The position numbers were made by a program, and so were the translations under genes. Of a DNA stretch of 33,278 nt, positions 30,628-33,278 are shown one piece after another. Source of the DNA: a virus; the IMG/VR virus record IMGVR_UViG_3300042868_003741, positions 1 through 33,278 of that record. One strand, written 5' to 3'. Every line of letters begins with the position of its first letter. Position 1 is the first letter of the stretch. The notes beneath the pieces are model-generated. The model made no database searches. It was not told the origin of the DNA and was given only the letters and a program-made list of their open reading frames with translations.

Positions 30628-31539
30628 ATGAAAACCTATCTCAAAAGTCTAAAATTTGTTTTAGAAAACGGCTCTGTACGAGAAGATCGCACAGGCACAG
30701 GTACCATTGGTGTTTTTGGTATGCAACAGCGTTATGATCTAAGCCTAGGCTTCCCAGCAGTAACAACCAAAAAACTAGCATTCAAAGCCTGTCTAAGTGA
30801 ACTTTTATGGTTCCTTGAAGGCAGTAATGATGAACGTAGACTATGTGAAATCCTACATGGTACCAGAGACACATCTAAACGAACTATTTGGACAGACAAT
30901 GCTACCAGTGATTATTGGCAGCCAAAAGCTCGTTACAGCGGTGATCTAGGTCGAGTGTATGGTGTCCAATGGAGACATTGGCGTAAACCTACAGAGATGG
31001 AAAGCTACTACATTTGGGAAAATACCGAACATGGTATGCAGGCTAAGGAAAAGAAAGAACTTGTGGTAGATCAAATCCAACAATTAATTGATGGTATCAA
31101 AAAAGACCCATATGGTCGTAGGCATATTTTGTCTGCTTGGAATCCAGGCGAGTTAGACCAAATGGCCTTACCACCCTGTCACTGTTTTGCGCAGTTCTAT
31201 GTCTCAGCAGACGGTAAGTTAAGTTGTCAGATGTACCAGCGTTCCTGCGATATGTTCTTGGGCGTGCCCTTTAACATAGCATCCTATTCCTTGCTCACAC
31301 ATATGATCGCGCAGGTATGTGGGCTTGAGGCAGGTGAGTTTGTTCACGTACTCGGCGACGCACACATATATCTGAACCACGTGGAGCAGGTAAAAGAACA
31401 ATTGGCACGTGAGCCCTTACCGCTCCCCACTTTGTGGATTAATCCTGATGTCCGAGACATCTTAACGTTTACTATGGAGGACTTTAGACTAGATGGATAC
31501 AACTGTCACACACCAATCAAAGCGCCAATGGCGGTATGA
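30628..31539 (+). CDS. thyA: Thymidylate synthase
   Basis: ThyA methylates dUMP to dTMP using methylene-tetrahydrofolate. The 303-residue protein has all class I signatures: [14 protein letters not shown], the [13 protein letters not shown] region, [26 protein letters not shown] with the catalytic cysteine, and [17 protein letters not shown]. It ends in the usual PIKAPMAV-type tail. No intron interrupts it, unlike the T4 td gene. It is read from a consensus promoter with a predicted leaderless start. Confidence 0.96.
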   Translation: MKTYLKSLKFVLENGSVREDRTGTGTIGVFGMQQRYDLSLGFPAVTTKKLAFKACLSELLWFLEGSNDERRLCEILHGTRDTSKRTIWTDNATSDYWQPKARYSGDLGRVYGVQWRHWRKPTEMESYYIWENTEHGMQAKEKKELVVDQIQQLIDGIKKDPYGRRHILSAWNPGELDQMALPPCHCFAQFYVSADGKLSCQMYQRSCDMFLGVPFNIASYSLLTHMIAQVCGLEAGEFVHVLGDAHIYLNHVEQVKEQLAREPLPLPTLWINPDVRDILTFTMEDFRLDGYNCHTPIKAPMAV

Positions 31540-31813
31540 ACGTCCTCATCGTGTGAGGTTGTTTAGTCATGCTATACATTTTAACAATGCCAGTGAGTTG
31601 ACTGCCCGTCAGATCTATTTACAGTGTGCTGGTCACTTTAGTGAGACTGATGAGTATCGTTGGGTAGAAGAAAACGATATTGAGATAGATTACTTCTTTG
31701 ACGATCAAGTTACCAGCTGGCACAAGACTGTGCTGTTCTACGCAGATTTAAGTGAGGCTGAATATGTGGATTATAGTTTAAGATTTTTCAAGCACGGAGA
31801 AGAATGGAAATGA
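31493..31813 (+). CDS. Phage protein, function unknown
   Basis: The 106-residue protein contains [34 protein letters not shown] and [20 protein letters not shown]. The assigned ATG overlaps thyA by 47 bases. A GTG at 31553 would avoid the overlap but remove conserved-looking residues, so the start is uncertain. No known function. Confidence 0.66.
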   Translation: MDTTVTHQSKRQWRYERPHRVRLFSHAIHFNNASELTARQIYLQCAGHFSETDEYRWVEENDIEIDYFFDDQVTSWHKTVLFYADLSEAEYVDYSLRFFKHGEEWK

Positions 31814-31989
31814 TAGAATACGAACAACAAGATTATGACGTTGCTAAAAAAATAATTGATCTTGGCTTCTTTATGGATTTAGATAAAAAAACATTAGAAC
31901 TAACTGAAGAAAATATCATAGATGTTGCTAAAAAATATTATACTTTAAGATTAAGAACATTTGACCCCACAACAGGAACACATCAATGA
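31804..31989 (+). CDS. Small acidic protein, function unknown
   Basis: The 61-residue helical protein (YEQQDYDVAKKIIDLGFF, KTLELTEENIIDVAKKYYTL) overlaps both neighbours, by 10 and 4 bases. The upstream GGAGAAG supports the ATG. No domain is recognised. Confidence 0.65.
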   Translation: MEMIEYEQQDYDVAKKIIDLGFFMDLDKKTLELTEENIIDVAKKYYTLRLRTFDPTTGTHQ

Positions 31990-32645
31990 AAGTTTACATA
32001 AACAAATACCGTGACCATTGGCTGAGTCCATATACCATCTGTGAGAAGATCTGTTGGTGGCGTGAGATTGACTATGATGAGCCCTGGGTTCAAAAGGTAG
32101 TTAAAGTATTAAATCCTGTCATGAGCTTATGGAGAGATTTCTTAGACTTTGTCCACCCTAGAATTGAATACGTTAAGATTGATCCATGGGATACCTGGAG
32201 CATGGATTCAACATTAACTCCTATTATCTTGCCTATGTTAAAACAACTAAAAAAAGACAAGCACGGCGCTCCATACACCGAAGATGCAGATGTGCCAGAA
32301 CGATTACGTAGCACTACTCCTGCGGCACAAAAGGCTAAAAAAGAGTCATGGGACACTGATGGCAATCACTTCAAGCGTTGGGATTGGATCATGGACGAAA
32401 TGATCTGGGCATTCGAACAACTTGCTGATGATACGTGGGAAGAACAATACTTCACAGGTAAGAGTGATTATACATGGATCCCAAGCAAAGAACTTGATGC
32501 TAAGGGTAGGCCCAGAACTTACGAAATGAAAAAGAGTCCTAAAGACACACGCAAGTATGATAAAAAAGGTTACATGAAACACAGTGCTCGTATAGACAAC
32601 GGAACACGCTTGTTTGGCAAGTATTTCCGTGCTCTTTGGGATTAA
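31986..32645 (+). CDS. Phage protein, function unknown
   Basis: The 219-residue, tryptophan-rich protein contains VKIDPWDTWSMDSTLTPIIL, MLKQLKKDKHGAPYTEDADV, WIMDEMIWAFEQLADDTWEE and a C-terminal NGTRLFGKYFRALWD. The WDTWSMDxTLxPIILPML pattern recurs, from memory, in hypothetical proteins of diverse tailed phages. No function is known to me. No membrane segment is seen. Confidence 0.76.
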   Translation: MKVYINKYRDHWLSPYTICEKICWWREIDYDEPWVQKVVKVLNPVMSLWRDFLDFVHPRIEYVKIDPWDTWSMDSTLTPIILPMLKQLKKDKHGAPYTEDADVPERLRSTTPAAQKAKKESWDTDGNHFKRWDWIMDEMIWAFEQLADDTWEEQYFTGKSDYTWIPSKELDAKGRPRTYEMKKSPKDTRKYDKKGYMKHSARIDNGTRLFGKYFRALWD

Positions 32646-32650
32646 AAAGC

Positions 32651-32682
32651 GTAAATACATAATATAGGAGAACTAATTATGT
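32651..32682 (+). promoter_or_regulatory. Late-type GTAAATA element with start-codon hairpin
   Basis: GTAAATA (32651-32657) is followed by a 7-bp stem ACATAAT (32657-32663) and ATTATGT (32676-32682). The loop holds AGGAG, and the 3' arm contains the ATG of the next gene (32679). A start about 6 bases after GTAAATA would remove the 5' arm. This is the same layout as at 24483. Confidence 0.5.
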
Positions 32683-32843
32683 CACAAAATTTTATACCTG
32701 AAAACCCATCAATTGGCCAAAAATGGTATGACCCTAGCGTACAACCAACAGGACAACTGAAGATTTGGAATGGTACAGCATGGGTTGAGGCTGAATTCAA
32801 ACAAGGATTTGGGCCAGGGTCAACGGCTGTTGAAAAGCAATAG
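32679..32843 (+). CDS. 54-residue protein, possible virion protein
   Basis: ATG 32679 opens a 54-codon frame ending at TAG 32843. It contains NPSIGQKWYDPSVQPTGQLK and IWNGTAWVEA, the short 'xGxxWYdpxxG..kiWnGxxWV' pattern common in phage head- or tail-fibre proteins. AGGAGAA lies 7 bases upstream. A possible late promoter precedes it, which fits a structural role. Confidence 0.6.
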   Translation: MSQNFIPENPSIGQKWYDPSVQPTGQLKIWNGTAWVEAEFKQGFGPGSTAVEKQ

Positions 32844-33096
32844 TGTAAGAATTGTAGTACACAAAATTCCCATGGGTGATGTAGAGGATCCTGAACTCTA
32901 TGCCGCAGAACCCATTATCGCGTTTGAAAAGACCGAGCAAGGAAAGTGGCTACATGCGAATTCTACTAGGCAATTAGAATTTATTGTAAGACCCAATCAA
33001 GAATCATATGGGTGGCTGGTGATTATATTTGCTTGGTTAACTGAGCAAGATATAACATATTATCAATTAAAATGGGGAAATCAAAATGGCCTATGA
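32830..33096 (+). CDS. Small phage protein, function unknown, start uncertain
   Basis: The convincing coding part runs from VRIVVHKIPMGDVEDPELYA, then EPIIAFEKTEQGKWL and EQDITYYQLKWG. The pattern GDVEDPxLYAAEP...SEQGxW resembles small conserved T4-like phage proteins of unknown function. No ATG lies before the conserved start. I chose TTG 32830, which overlaps the previous gene by 14 bases. The ATG at 32872 would cut off conserved residues. Confidence 0.6.
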   Translation: MKSNSVRIVVHKIPMGDVEDPELYAAEPIIAFEKTEQGKWLHANSTRQLEFIVRPNQESYGWLVIIFAWLTEQDITYYQLKWGNQNGL

Positions 33097-33241
33097 CATA
33101 CTAAAAGCCGCATTAGAAAAAAAGAAACAACAACAGCAACAAGGTGTAAAAGGTACTGCTGTTGATTCCAAAGGTGGTCCTGTTAAGTCACAGGTTACTG
33201 CGAATAAACCTACTAAAAAATCAGCTGGAAGGGGAAGATAG
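33086..33241 (+). CDS. 51-residue basic, glutamine-rich protein
   Basis: ATG 33086 to TAG 33241 encodes 51 residues with a helical start (AYDILKAALEKKKQQQQQG) and a basic, disordered end (KPTKKSAGRGR). It overlaps the previous gene by 11 bases, and its stop shares a base with the next GTG (TAGTG). Function unknown. Confidence 0.55.
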   Translation: MAYDILKAALEKKKQQQQQGVKGTAVDSKGGPVKSQVTANKPTKKSAGRGR

Positions 33242-33278
33242 TGAGACGTTTAGTTACAGGTGGTGCTGGGTTTATTGG
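33241..33278 (+). CDS. Start of an NAD-dependent epimerase/dehydratase, cut by window end
   Basis: GTG 33241 begins MRRLVTGGAGFIG, the GxxGxxG Rossmann loop of extended short-chain dehydrogenases such as UDP-sugar 4-epimerases and dTDP-glucose dehydratases. GGAAG lies 8 bases upstream. Only 12 codons are present, so the subfamily is open. It may belong with the aminotransferase and glycosyltransferase in sugar-nucleotide metabolism. Confidence 0.65.
   Translation, partial: MRRLVTGGAGFI

Noticed and set aside
1-33278. CRISPR array, insertion sequence or integrase
   Set aside because: No regularly spaced direct repeats, transposase motifs or tyrosine/serine recombinase motifs were seen in any plausible gene.

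Overview
The window is a gene-dense stretch of a tailed double-stranded DNA phage. Every convincing gene lies on the + strand. Genes usually overlap by 1-17 bases or sit a few bases apart. The replication set is T4-like: a family B DNA polymerase (gp43 type, C-terminal part only), the gp45-type sliding clamp, a T4 RNase H/FEN-type 5' nuclease and a DEDDh exonuclease. Many small proteins of unknown function resemble, from memory, conserved proteins of marine T4-like myoviruses (cyanophages, pelagiphages). The DNA is AT-rich. The host cannot be fixed from the sequence. I found no tRNA gene, integrase, transposon or CRISPR array.

Layout. 1-4138: polymerase, a methyltransferase-like protein, the clamp and a sulfotransferase-like protein. 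4128-15151: a base-modification block with a DpdA/TGT-like transglycosylase, a T-fold protein resembling QueD, a GT-B glycosyltransferase, a very short DegT-type aminotransferase, GTP cyclohydrolase I (FolE), a phosphoribosyltransferase, a B12-binding-type radical SAM enzyme, MazG, QueE and S-adenosylmethionine synthetase (MetK). 15153-17935: small proteins, an SGNH hydrolase and the two nucleases. 18072-20993: a 973-residue restriction-endonuclease/SF2-helicase fusion with a homing-endonuclease-like NUMOD3 tail. 20994-21255: a leader with a promoter, overlapping palindromes and a probable structured RNA. 21256-26014: small proteins plus QueD. 26081-28553: a MoxR AAA ATPase and a metallopeptidase/VWA protein. 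28546-33278: small conserved phage proteins, dihydrofolate reductase, thymidylate synthase and the start of a sugar-nucleotide epimerase.

How the genes fit together. FolE, QueD and QueE are the first three steps from GTP to 7-carboxy-7-deazaguanine (CDG). The DpdA-like enzyme would exchange a deazaguanine base into DNA. QueC, the next step to preQ0, is not in the window. MetK would supply SAM to QueE, the second radical SAM enzyme and the methyltransferase. ThyA and DHFR supply dTMP. The glycosyltransferase, aminotransferase and epimerase hint at a sugar decoration pathway whose target is unknown.

Regulation is unusually readable. Ten sites have a TTGAC(A/T)-like box, exactly 17 bp and TATAAT or TATACT. 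At five of them the start ATG lies only 5-7 bp past the -10 box, predicting leaderless mRNAs. A second element, NTAAATA, resembles the T4-type late promoter and precedes several genes. At two genes it sits on the 5' arm of a hairpin that holds the Shine-Dalgarno in its loop and the start codon in its 3' arm, the arrangement known from T4 gene e.
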